From NCBI GenBank assembly GCA_963751595.1, contig CAVVVC010000001.1, positions 310,001 through 374,000 of the forward strand: a DNA stretch of 64,000 nucleotides, written 5' to 3'. How positions within the stretch are numbered: position 1 is the stretch's first letter; the number at the start of each line of letters is the position of its first letter. A program made the translations under genes and the position numbers. Under the pieces are notes generated by a model. The model did no database searches. It was not told the DNA's origin and saw nothing but the letters and a program-made list of their open reading frames with translations. Source of the DNA: JAHEGP01 sp963751595. Its GTDB lineage: Bacteria; Pseudomonadota; Gammaproteobacteria; Pseudomonadales; JAHEGP01. Below, piece after piece: positions 52,835-61,558 of this stretch.

Positions 52835-54328
52835 ATGCGACATAAGATCAGTGCTTCGGCGATGACATTGCTTCTCTTTTCGGGTGTGCCCTACGCCCAG
52901 GCAAATATTGACGACATCGTCACCCCTGAGGCTGAGGTTGTGCAGGCGTGCTACAAATTTGGCAGCCTGTGTTTTGATACGCGGGCTGAAAAGCGAGATG
53001 CCCGCAAAGCATGGAGCGCGTATCTGTTAGAGAACGACCTTACCTTCGACAGCAAAGCCGAGAAACGCGCCGCAAAAAAATCCTGGGTCTTAGCTCAATA
53101 TGGCGATGACCCTATCCCTGCGCCAGAGCCCCAGCCCGAGCCCGAGCCCGCACCCGAGCCCGCACCCGAGCCCGCACCCGAGCCCGCACCCGAGCCGGCA
53201 CCCGCTCCTGAACCAACTCCAGAGCCGACCCCTGTTGACCCTGAGTCCAATGTCTGCGCAACATCATGTAGCCTGTGGGATGCCAACGCGACTCCAAGCC
53301 TGCTGAGCGACCCTGATCCAAACGAAGTTGAGTTGGGGGTGAAATTTCGCAGCGAGGTGGATGGGCTCGTTGCGGGTGTCCGTTTCTATAAAGGGCCACA
53401 GAATGTAGGCACCCATTTAGGTAGGCTATGGACTAACGATGGGCAGTTGCTGGCTCAGGCCACCTTTAGAGAGGAAACGAGTTACGGTTGGCAGCAGGTT
53501 AAATTCGCCACGCCGGTGGAGATTAAGGCGGATACGGTTTACGTAGTCTCGTATCACACCCAGGTGGGAGCCTATTCGGTCGATGAGGGGTTCTTCTCAT
53601 CCACTTACAGCAGTGGTCCTCTTCAGGCCTTGAGTGATAGCGAGAATGGTGGGAATGGCGTGTATCGCTACGGCTCAGGTGGATTTCCGACCAATAGCTA
53701 CAAGTCCAGTAACTACTGGGTTGACGTGATCTTTACAACTGAGCCGACCCCAGCGCCGACCCCAACGCCGACCCCAGCGCCGACCCCAGCGCCGACCCCA
53801 GCGCCGACCCCAGCGCCGACCCCAGCGCCGACCCCAGCGCCGACCCCAGCGCCGACCCCAGCGCCGACCCCAGCGCCGACCCCAGAGCCGACCCCAGCGC
53901 CGACCCCAGCGCCGACCCCAGCGCCGACCCCAGAGCCGACCCCAGAGCCGACCCCAGAGCCGACCCCAGAGCCGACCCCAGAGCCGACCCCAGAGCCGAC
54001 CCCAGAGCCCGCGCCGGAACCAGCACCAGAGCCGATCCCTGAGCCTGCTCCTGCTCCTGAAGAGAAAAGTGTTTCGCTCAGCTGGGACATTCCTGCGGAT
54101 CGTGTCGATGGCAGCTATCTGTCACTAAGTGAAATCAAGGGCTTTGAGATCTACTACACAGCGGAGGCGAGTGGTGAGTCAGTGTCGATTGCCATAAACG
54201 ACAATCGTGCAGACAGCTATGAGATCAATGGCCTGCCGGCCGATGTCTACTATATCTCCATGGCCACGATCGATGAAAAGGACATGAAAAGTGAGCTCTC
54301 GGAGATTCTGGAGGTCGACCTGAGATAA
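52835..54328 (+). CDS. Secreted DUF4082 protein with Pro-rich repeats and Fn3-like end
   Basis: The 497-residue protein has a signal peptide (ASAMTLLLFSGVPYAQAN). A short charged region contains two related segments (FDTRAEKRDARKAWSAYLLE and FDSKAEKRAAKKSWVLAQYG). A PEPAPEP linker, a DUF4082 domain (VCATSCSLWDANATP to SNYWVDVIFTTE), a long PTPA/PTPE repeat and a C-terminal Fn3-like domain (VSLSWDIPADRVDG to SELSEILEVDL) follow. The DUF4082 domain closely resembles the two in the modular gene at 39-41 kb, so the genes are related. The start has AAGGAA upstream. It is likely a cell-surface or extracellular protein. Confidence 0.88.
   Translation: MRHKISASAMTLLLFSGVPYAQANIDDIVTPEAEVVQACYKFGSLCFDTRAEKRDARKAWSAYLLENDLTFDSKAEKRAAKKSWVLAQYGDDPIPAPEPQPEPEPAPEPAPEPAPEPAPEPAPAPEPTPEPTPVDPESNVCATSCSLWDANATPSLLSDPDPNEVELGVKFRSEVDGLVAGVRFYKGPQNVGTHLGRLWTNDGQLLAQATFREETSYGWQQVKFATPVEIKADTVYVVSYHTQVGAYSVDEGFFSSTYSSGPLQALSDSENGGNGVYRYGSGGFPTNSYKSSNYWVDVIFTTEPTPAPTPTPTPAPTPAPTPAPTPAPTPAPTPAPTPAPTPAPTPAPTPEPTPAPTPAPTPAPTPEPTPEPTPEPTPEPTPEPTPEPTPEPAPEPAPEPIPEPAPAPEEKSVSLSWDIPADRVDGSYLSLSEIKGFEIYYTAEASGESVSIAINDNRADSYEINGLPADVYYISMATIDEKDMKSELSEILEVDLR
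53746..54008 (+). repeat. 12-bp tandem repeat encoding PTPA/PTPE
   Basis: About 21-22 copies of CCGACCCCAGCG or CCGACCCCAGAG occur in frame. A shorter, related array (GAGCCCGCACCC) lies at about 53140-53200. Copy number is likely to vary between strains. Confidence 0.92.
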
Positions 54329-54344
54329 CGGGTCCCATGACGAC

Positions 54345-54382
54345 AAAGGGCCGGACCGCCTTGCGTGTCGGCCCTTTTTTTT
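54345..54382 (+). terminator. Rho-independent terminator of the DUF4082 gene
   Basis: A 9-bp stem AAAGGGCCG/CGGCCCTTT followed by a T-run, 17 bases after the stop codon. Confidence 0.9.
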
Positions 54383-54876
54383 GGGGTGAGGATTCGAATC
54401 CATTCGTCTTCGTCTTCGTCTTCGTCGTCGTCGTCGGCGAAGGCCTTGAACACGTCGAGGGTATACTCGACCAGGTCTGGCAGGATTTGTCGCGTCGTTT
54501 TCATCTCGGAGACGTGGTGAATGCCCTGGCCGGCGGCCTCGGTCATCACGTCCTTGCACTGGTAGTCCAGAGAACCTTGGATGTAGTGAGAGGAAAGCAG
54601 CGGCGTTCCGCTTTGCCTGCCGATACATCACCCGTCCGGCATGGCACCACACGTTTCATATTAAAGCGGGTCGGCCCTTCCCCGCTGGACTTCATCGCGA
54701 AGCTGGCGGCTCTGGCCTGGCCGGCCGCGCAGGAGGCCCCGCGTTAAGCTAACTCGCATTCATAGAGTTTTCGCACCGGCTTTTAGGCTAACAGCCTGTT
54801 GAAAAATCGTGGATTTCGAAAGATGGCTCGGGTTCTCCTTGCTTGAGCCGCCCAGACGGTATTCTCTTCGCTAATA
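54383..54876. other. Degenerate region with GAC/GAA simple repeat
   Basis: There is no confident gene. A TCTTCG/TCG simple repeat (54404-54436) makes Asp/Glu or Arg runs in reverse frames. Reverse-strand sequence around 54450-54600 has protein-like stretches (SEMKTTRQILPDLVEYTLDV) broken by stops, probably decayed coding DNA of unknown origin. Confidence 0.45.
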
Positions 54877-55272
54877 AGAGCCTGCTCATAAATTTGCCAG
54901 CGATGCATATTCCAACACTGGGCGCCGCCACTGCTCCACCCACGCCCGTCATTGCCCTACACGGGTTTTGACGAGGTTCGGGAGCCAGTGCTCTCCTCCA
55001 GCCCAGGTCTTTCTCCAGAGCCAATAAAACACCTTCAACAGGATCAACAGGTTCATCACCAGAAAGATACTGTTGATCCACGCCCTGGACGTGTCGGATC
55101 GCTTTGCCCGGATGTAGTTGAGTCTGTAGCCGTTCTTGCCCTGACCGAATTTGCCTTCTATCGGAATCCGCTGCAGATACGCTTCGCGTCGCCTGGTCGC
55201 CAGCCTTTTCAGCGCCGCCTGGTTTTCCTCGGTCACTTTCTTCGGCCTGCCCAGGTGCTTTCCTGCAAAACG
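54877..55272 (-). mobile_element. Second fragment of the same IS5-like element
   Basis: This stretch is nearly identical, in the same orientation, to 50885-51280, including the element end AGAGCCTGCTCATAAATTT. The transposase C-terminus is frameshifted or truncated (frame ends at 54949, lacking the last 20-odd residues). The element is cut after CCTGCAAAACG at 55272. Together with the copy at 50.9 kb it flanks the DUF4082 gene as a direct repeat. Confidence 0.85.
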
Positions 55273-55521
55273 TAGGTTGTTTGGCGTGACGTCACCCCCT
55301 GAGCCACCCCCAACCGGGCAGTTCGAAGGATTCGGCTCGGACCAGGTGTCGCCCTCCCGCTCGGCCTAACGGACCAGGCGACCCCGATAAGTTTCCCGCC
55401 CCGGCAGATCTAGGGTTACAATGGTTTCGCCCCGGGAGTGCAGGGTTGCGCTTCGGGAGCGCCATAACAATGATGCGCGTTTCACCCGGGCCCTATACCT
55501 GCTCACCCAAGAGGTTACACA

Positions 55522-56628
55522 ATGACCACAGGAAAACAGATTATCAGTACGCTTGCCGACGGCAAACTGACTGTAAAGGTCGCGGAAACGAAGTTGGCAG
55601 AACCTACCGGCAACCAGGTGCTGGTCAGGATGGAGGCGGCCCCCATCAACCCCTCGGACCTCGCCATTCTTACCAGCGCGGCAGACCTGGAAAACGCCGA
55701 GTATTCACCCGGCAAGTTCGTTGCGACCATGCCCGAGCCCTTCAACAGCGCGCAAAAAGGCCGCCATGGGCAGCCTCTGACCGCAGGCAATGAGGGGGCG
55801 GGCACCGTTATAGCGGCGGGCGAGGGCGAATTGGCCCAGGCCCTGGTGGGCCAGCGTGTTGCCTGCGTACCGGGCAATGCCTTTTCCCAGTATTGCATTG
55901 CCGACGCGACCATGTGCCTTCCCCTGGGAGATGTCTCATCGGAGGAGGGCGCATCGGCTTTCGTCAACCCGATGACGGCGCTGGGCTTTGTCGAAACGGC
56001 GAAAATGGAGGGGCAGGACGCCATCATCCATACGGTGGCGGCCTCCAACCTCGGGCAGATGCTGGTGAGGATCTGTCAGGAAGATGGCATTCCCCTGGTC
56101 AATATCGTGCGCAAGGAAGAGCAGGTCGAGCTGCTTTCAGGCCTGGGCGCAAGCCATATCGTCAACTCATCCGACGAGGATTTTTCTGCCCAGCTGCGCG
56201 ATGCAATCGATGCCACCGGCGCCTACTTCGGTTTTGATCCCATCGGCGGGGGGCAAATGGTGGATAACTGCTTCAAGGCCATGGAGCAGGTTGCGGTGAA
56301 GAAAATGAGCGAGTTCTCGCGCTATGGCTCCGACCAGGCGAAGAAGATGTACATTTATGGCCGGCTGGATTTCAGCCCAACGATTTTGACCCCCGCCTAC
56401 GGCTTTGGCTGGACCCTGTCGGGTTGGCTACTGACACCCTTTTTGCAAAAGGCCGGGATGGAAACGGTCATGCGAATGCGCCAGCGCGTGCTGGATGGTC
56501 TCACATCCACCTTCGCCAGTTCCTACAAGCGCAAGGTATCGCTGGAGGCCATGCTGACCCGGGAAGCGGTGCTGGACTACAGTGCCGTGAAAACCGGCGA
56601 GAAATACCTGGTGACACCCCACGCCTGA
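55522..56628 (+). CDS. MDR-superfamily oxidoreductase (zinc-binding dehydrogenase-like)
   Basis: The 368-residue protein has an N-terminal GroES-like domain (NQVLVRMEAAPINPSDLAIL, GNEGAGTVIAAGEG) and a Rossmann domain (FVNPMTALGFVETAKMEGQD, AIIHTVAASNLGQML). The pattern resembles quinone or enoyl-thioester reductases more than zinc alcohol dehydrogenases: the catalytic zinc ligands are not evident. The substrate is unknown. It marks the return to non-mobile DNA after the accessory region. Confidence 0.85.
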   Translation: MTTGKQIISTLADGKLTVKVAETKLAEPTGNQVLVRMEAAPINPSDLAILTSAADLENAEYSPGKFVATMPEPFNSAQKGRHGQPLTAGNEGAGTVIAAGEGELAQALVGQRVACVPGNAFSQYCIADATMCLPLGDVSSEEGASAFVNPMTALGFVETAKMEGQDAIIHTVAASNLGQMLVRICQEDGIPLVNIVRKEEQVELLSGLGASHIVNSSDEDFSAQLRDAIDATGAYFGFDPIGGGQMVDNCFKAMEQVAVKKMSEFSRYGSDQAKKMYIYGRLDFSPTILTPAYGFGWTLSGWLLTPFLQKAGMETVMRMRQRVLDGLTSTFASSYKRKVSLEAMLTREAVLDYSAVKTGEKYLVTPHA

Positions 56629-56758
56629 CTCGGCTTCTGCGCGCGTTCGGCATGTCCGCATCATGCCAATCCGGGTGCCCGCGTTTGTCGGCTGCGCTGC
56701 CATCGCCCGGGTAGGATGCGGGCGCGGGGGGCGCCAACTCAACAACCAGCCCTGATTG

Positions 56759-57904
56759 ATGCCCAACTTCCTGATCGCCTACCACGTGCCCGCCAACGCT
56801 GGGTATGCCATTACAAGCCTGGAGCGGGTCTTCTACGCGGTGGTGAACGCGTTTCTCGAACAGCGGGGCGGCACTGTTCATCTGGGATACAAGAACTATG
56901 AAAACGGCAAGCCCGCCTGGCTCGCTGACCGGCAAATACCGTTGCTTGAGCTGGATTTCCGCCATATAACAAAACAGCAAGGGCGCGAGTTGGAGCGTTA
57001 CCTGAAGCAGAACCGGGTCGAGTTCGTGTTGGCTTTCGATCTCGATGTTGAGGCGGCAATCTGCTCGCATTTCAGGCGGGGTGGCGTAAAGAAGATCATC
57101 AGCTATTTTGGCTGTCCCATCAGTGGCCTGAACGCCTGGCCCAAGCTCTGGATCAAGCGTTTGGAAGTCATGTTGACACCCGCAAGGCCAACGCACTTTA
57201 TCTTTGAATCCCATGGCATGCGCAAAACCGCAACCCACGGGCGTGGCCTACCGGCATCCCAAACGTCAGTGGTGAAGCCCGGCGTCGACCTGGACGTCTT
57301 TAATCCCCATGGCAATCGGGAGACGGTATACCGGGCCCTGAAGATCCCGGCGGGCAGAAAGATTTTTATTTATACCGGGCACATGGAGGAAAGAAAGGGC
57401 GTCCGGGTGATTCTGCAAGCGGCGGCGGAACTGGTCAATGTACGCCAGCGTAGGGATGTCCACTTTCTCATTTGCGGCAATCGCGACGGAGAGAAGGAAA
57501 GGTTCGACGGCTTGTACCGGCAAAGCCCAGCGGAGGCGCATATCACCTTCGGCGGCTACCGCCGTGATATTCCCGAGCTGCTGCCCGGCTGTTATGCCGG
57601 CATCATCGCTTCGACAGGCTGGGATTCCCATACCCTCAGCGCAGTAGAGATGGCAGCTTGCGGGCTGCCATTACTCGTGTCAGATCTTGTCGGGCTCAAG
57701 GAAGCCGTGGTGGAGGGTAAGACCGGCTATCTTTTTAGCGTCGGTGACCACCTCGAACTCGCCGACAGGATCGACGATTTGGTGGCATCGCCTGCCGCAC
57801 GGCAAACTTTGAGTAACCATGCCGTGGAGCGGGCAAGGCGCTGCTATAGCCGGGAAACACAAAAAAAGGCGCTTCTCCGGATACTGGCGACACACTGCTC
57901 CTGA
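56759..57904 (+). CDS. GT4-type glycosyltransferase
   Basis: The 381-residue protein has a GT-B fold. The donor-binding half contains VVKPGVDLDVFNPHG, IFIYTGHMEERKGVRVILQA, ITFGGYRRDIPELLPGCYAG and SAVEMAACGLPLLVSDLVGL, the group 4 pattern with the E-x7-E-like region. The sugar and acceptor are unknown. ATG at 56759 is preferred over the TTG one codon upstream. No other envelope polysaccharide genes are adjacent. Confidence 0.85.
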   Translation: MPNFLIAYHVPANAGYAITSLERVFYAVVNAFLEQRGGTVHLGYKNYENGKPAWLADRQIPLLELDFRHITKQQGRELERYLKQNRVEFVLAFDLDVEAAICSHFRRGGVKKIISYFGCPISGLNAWPKLWIKRLEVMLTPARPTHFIFESHGMRKTATHGRGLPASQTSVVKPGVDLDVFNPHGNRETVYRALKIPAGRKIFIYTGHMEERKGVRVILQAAAELVNVRQRRDVHFLICGNRDGEKERFDGLYRQSPAEAHITFGGYRRDIPELLPGCYAGIIASTGWDSHTLSAVEMAACGLPLLVSDLVGLKEAVVEGKTGYLFSVGDHLELADRIDDLVASPAARQTLSNHAVERARRCYSRETQKKALLRILATHCS

Positions 57905-58056
57905 TTCGGAAGTTGGCACTCGACAAGCTCCTTGGCCGGGTTGACCCGGAAACGGGATTACCGCTGCACCAGTAAGTTCCTGCCAGGCCCCCACCCGCAT
58001 CCTTGCAGCGGAACAGTGGGGGTGCAAAAGCTTTTGACTCTGGCAGTTTCTGGCGA

Positions 58057-58827
58057 CTAGGGGTTGTAGTTGCTGTAGGGCCCACCGACACGGTCATAGG
58101 TGTTGCCGAGATCGTCCTGGGTAATGAAACTGCTGCCATTAAGCGTCTTGAAGACCAGGTCTTCTGTCAGGATCGGCGAGCGGAATTTCCAGCCGGGGGG
58201 CAGGTTCAAGCGTGACCCAAGGTCCTTGAGGTCTTCAAACTTTTGGTTCGGATCTTTGATCAGGCTGGCGGACTTCATGCACCAGGTGTTGCCATCGGCA
58301 TCATCCAGGAGGTAGGCGCGGGATCCTTCCAGGATTGTCATATCGGTATCACGCTTCGCCGGCATGGTGTTGTAGGGCGCATCTTCACCCTTGCGAATCG
58401 CATCAGGAATCGGGAACCACATCACCCATCGGGCTTTCAGCCCCTGAAAGTTTCGCTCTTTGCCAGCCTTGACGCCGAGCACATCGATCGTCCACATTCG
58501 GGGGCCATTCTTGACGGTGCTCAAGGCATCGTGGTTTTTCTTCACCTTTTTCATATCGATAGCGTCGAGCATCCCCTGGGGGGAGCTGTCACCGCCACCA
58601 CCCGGGTTGGAGCCGTTCAGGCCGACGGTGTTATACACACCGGCGGTAAAGTCCTTGGTTAGCGCATTACCGAAGACCACCAGGATTTCGGTATACCGGG
58701 TTCCCGCGAGGTCGGTAAACTGCATCTGCTGTTTGTTGGCGTCATCCGGCGGCACCGACGCACATCCCGCCAGCGCCATCCCACCGACCAAGCCTATCAC
58801 TGCTGCCATTTTTTTCGCTGTTGCCAT
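58057..58827 (-). CDS. Putative lipoprotein of unknown function
   Basis: The 256-residue protein has a lipoprotein signal (MAAVIGLVGGMALAGC, lipobox LAGC). The mature part is soluble and contains NALTKDFTAGVYNTVGLNGS, GPRMWTIDVLGVKAGKERNF, WVMWFPIPDAIRKGED and a conserved-looking AYLLDDADGNTWCMKSASLI. I do not recognise the family. ATG at 58827 gives a compact signal; the longer frame to 58929 has no signal-like start. It converges with the glycosyltransferase gene. Confidence 0.75.
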   Translation of the reverse strand: MATAKKMAAVIGLVGGMALAGCASVPPDDANKQQMQFTDLAGTRYTEILVVFGNALTKDFTAGVYNTVGLNGSNPGGGGDSSPQGMLDAIDMKKVKKNHDALSTVKNGPRMWTIDVLGVKAGKERNFQGLKARWVMWFPIPDAIRKGEDAPYNTMPAKRDTDMTILEGSRAYLLDDADGNTWCMKSASLIKDPNQKFEDLKDLGSRLNLPPGWKFRSPILTEDLVFKTLNGSSFITQDDLGNTYDRVGGPYSNYNP

Positions 58828-59199
58828 CACTCTGTCCTCGCTCCTGGTGAAGCCATTGCCGTGCCGCCTGATTGGCGGGCATCCCGGTGATTCCGTCGCG
58901 TCCTGTTCACCTGCTTGACCCAACTCCAATGGTGAAACGGGAAAGGTTTGCCCCGCTGCCCGGGTGCAGAAAGGCTTTTACCGCCACCTACCCGCTTCAC
59001 TATAAGGATTGATTGATCAGGGCTATTGACCGGCGCAGACAAAAAGTTGCCCATTTCAGCCAGTGTGATGCCAGGTGACGGAAGATTGATGTGGGTCAAA
59101 AGACATGTATGTGAGACCCCGCATGCTCGTGCGGCGCCTCGGTGCGGGGAAGGGGAATCCAGGCAACCGGGGTGGGAGAGGGCCGACCCGGGGCCGGGG
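58828..59199. other. Intergenic region between lipoprotein and patatin genes
   Basis: These 372 bases have no convincing gene. They should contain the lipoprotein promoter (minus strand) and the 3' untranslated end of the patatin-like gene. Confidence 0.5.
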
Positions 59200-60663
59200 C
59201 TACTGCGCCGTCACAGCCTCTGTTCTGGCCCTGAGATTGCCGATACATTGTTCGAAGGCCCGGCAAATTCGGGTGAGGTCCCGAATGTAAGCGATTTGCG
59301 GCCAGGTGGCGCGCTTGCCCATGAGGATATAATTTTCCAGGTCCTGCAGGTCGGGGTTGCTCAGGATATTCCGGTAAATCTTCGGGCTGGGTGAGAGGTG
59401 AATATTGATGTCACCGTGGTAATCCTGGGCGGTAACGGCGTGGGCCTTGTCGAGCACCGAGCGCGCGGGGCCAAAGGTGATATTGTCCCGGGCAAAATCG
59501 AGCGCGATTGCCGACTGGGCTTTCAGCGAGCGGCCAAGGGCTTTCGCGGTGTAGGCGGGTAGGCTGGCGTTCTTTTGCATCGCCATGAAAGGAATGACGT
59601 GGGGATTCGACTGGCTGACGATGGTCTTGTTGATGTTGTGCAGGCGGGCCATCCGCATCAGGGGGATGTCGCCATATACCGTGCCGTCGGCCCACAGCTC
59701 GCTTTTCATGTAGGGGACGATCGCGCCGTTTTCGTCGACGCATTTCAGGGTGACCGGCGGAAACATGCCGGGAATCGCACAGGATGCCAGTGAGGCCTGG
59801 GCGAGGAGCACATTGGGGGTGGTCAGGTAGTTGAGCAAACGCGGTTTTTGGCGTGAGCGTGTGGGCGATACGGAGATGTTGATCGCCAGCCCCGATTTTT
59901 CGTACGCCTCTTTAAAGGTAATGGTGCCCACATTGGCCTGGATGGATTCGAATAACTGGTCGGAATCCAGAATGACCCTGGATTGCACCATTTTCAGGGG
60001 GCTCACCATCTGCAATGCGGTGGTGTGGATCTGGTCGAGGTTTTCGAACATCGCGCGGAGCTCGTCGCGGCTGCGACTGCCGATTACCACCGCCACGAAG
60101 GACCCCATGCTGGAGCCGGAGATCACGGGTGGTAAGATGTCTTCTTCGAGCAGGGCCTTGATGACCCCGAGGTTATAGATACCAAAGGCCCCGCCGCCGC
60201 TCATTAACAGGGCGGTGCGACCATAGACCTTGGCCGCCAGCTCAAAATTCTCCAGCTTGTCGGCGATGCTCATCCCGGGGAAGTCGTTGTCGCAGATATA
60301 GCGCATCGAGGCCTCGACCTCCTCGAGAAACTCCACGATGAGATGTTTGGTACCCGCATGGGCGCGCTGGTAGAGCTCGGGCGCGCTGATTTCGGCAAGG
60401 TGGCGGTGGGTGCTTTCCTCCAGGGTTTTGAGCAGCTCCGTGAGTTTCCCCTCAGAGCGATACTTGCGCAGGTTGGTGCAGTGTGCGCGCACCAGCTTGT
60501 AGTGGTAGACCGGAGACTCGTCCTGGTGGCGCCAGTGATTATGGCCTTCCAGCAGATCGAGTTCCTCGGCCATTTCCAGCCACTCCCGGTAGGAGGTGGC
60601 CTCGGCCATCGATTGCTTGAGGTGTTTGGCCTGACGTGTGCGGCTCCGCATTGCTCTTGTCAC
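59200..60663 (-). CDS. Patatin-like phospholipase with N-terminal DUF3336
   Basis: The protein of up to 487 residues has an N-terminal DUF3336-like region (SYREWLEMAEELDLLEGHNH), then a patatin domain: oxyanion loop SGGGAFGIYNLGVIKAL, nucleophile motif GSSMGS (GxSxG), and the dyad Asp in DGTVYGDIPL. It should hydrolyse acyl esters of lipids and shares its layout with yeast TGL-type and bacterial DUF3336 patatins. The first codon is GTG at 60663; ATG at 60651 is an alternative start. No signal peptide is visible. Confidence 0.92.
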   Translation of the reverse strand: MTRAMRSRTRQAKHLKQSMAEATSYREWLEMAEELDLLEGHNHWRHQDESPVYHYKLVRAHCTNLRKYRSEGKLTELLKTLEESTHRHLAEISAPELYQRAHAGTKHLIVEFLEEVEASMRYICDNDFPGMSIADKLENFELAAKVYGRTALLMSGGGAFGIYNLGVIKALLEEDILPPVISGSSMGSFVAVVIGSRSRDELRAMFENLDQIHTTALQMVSPLKMVQSRVILDSDQLFESIQANVGTITFKEAYEKSGLAINISVSPTRSRQKPRLLNYLTTPNVLLAQASLASCAIPGMFPPVTLKCVDENGAIVPYMKSELWADGTVYGDIPLMRMARLHNINKTIVSQSNPHVIPFMAMQKNASLPAYTAKALGRSLKAQSAIALDFARDNITFGPARSVLDKAHAVTAQDYHGDINIHLSPSPKIYRNILSNPDLQDLENYILMGKRATWPQIAYIRDLTRICRAFEQCIGNLRARTEAVTAQ

Positions 60664-60771
60664 CCGTTATTGATTGCAGAACCCGGAATTATAGAGTCCC
60701 AAGGGCCTGAGTACACCCTGCTGGCAAAAACGGGTGCGATGAGCCGGGCCAGGCTGTGGCGTTAAACCGGC

Positions 60772-61281
60772 CTAAGCGGCGCCCGCGCGTTTTGGCAGCA
60801 CCCAGTTCGGGCGAATGAAGTGGCAGGTATAGCCGTGGGGAATGCGCTCAAGGTAATCCTGATGTTCAGGTTCGGCCTCCCAGAAATCCCCCACAGGTTC
60901 GACTTCGGTAACCACCTTGCCGGGCCAGAGCCCCGAGGCATCGACATCGGCGATGGTATTCAGCGCCTCGGCTTTTTGTGCATCATCCACGTAATAAATT
61001 GCCGAGCGATAGGACGGCCCGCGATCGTTGCCCTGGCGCATGGGGGTTGTCGGGTCGTGAATCTGGAAAAAGAACTCCAGCAGTTGGCGGTAACTGATAA
61101 CCCCGGGATCGAAAAGGATCTCGATGCCCTCGGCGTGGCTGCCGTGATTGCGATAAGTCGCATTTGGCACGTCGCCGCCGGTATACCCGACCCGGGTTTG
61201 TTCAACGCCCGGTAGTTTGCGAATCAAATCCTGCATGCCCCAGAAGCATCCCCCGGCCAACACTGCGCGTTGAATTGCCAT
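60772..61281 (-). CDS. msrA: Peptide methionine-(S)-sulfoxide reductase MsrA
   Basis: The 169-residue enzyme has the catalytic Cys in AVLAGGCFWGMQDL, VGYTGGDVPNATYRNHGSHA, FFQIHDPTTPMRQGNDRG and EPEHQDYLERIPHGYTCHF. It reduces methionine-S-sulfoxide. ATG at 61281 has AGGAG upstream; the longer frame to 61338 is not MsrA-like. It is unlinked to msrB at 34.2 kb. Confidence 0.96.
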   Translation of the reverse strand: MAIQRAVLAGGCFWGMQDLIRKLPGVEQTRVGYTGGDVPNATYRNHGSHAEGIEILFDPGVISYRQLLEFFFQIHDPTTPMRQGNDRGPSYRSAIYYVDDAQKAEALNTIADVDASGLWPGKVVTEVEPVGDFWEAEPEHQDYLERIPHGYTCHFIRPNWVLPKRAGAA

Positions 61282-61558
61282 CCGCTGTTCTCCTCGAAGA
61301 TCTGCTACAGACTGTCTGTGGAACTTAACACACCCCACCCGGCGGCAACAGCCCTCGAGTGGCCCCTATTGTCGCGTCATGGCGACCTTTGGCCGCGCCT
61401 TACCGTGGCCCGGAAACAAGTGCTATTATGCCGCGGCGCCAGACGCTTACGGGGTCGCTGCCTGCGCGGATCAGCTTGGCCGGGCGCTGCACCCCGAGCA
61501 CCGAAACAGGATTAACCAGCACCAGTTGAACCAACACCGAAAAACCAGAGGCCAGGGT

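Noticed and set aside
54390..54402. T-arm-like GGATTCGAATCC as a distal attachment site or tRNA remnant
   Set aside because: Only the generic T-loop core matches; the tRNA-Ser acceptor end is absent and it lies next to a terminator and a simple repeat.
54337..54747. 136-codon plus frame after the DUF4082 gene
   Set aside because: It begins inside the terminator hairpin and reads through the TCTTCG repeat; no gene-like features.
61379..61558. N-terminal extension of the nitronate monooxygenase-like protein
   Set aside because: The 60 extra residues are not family-like, and ATG at 61559 has a better upstream site and the canonical N-terminus.
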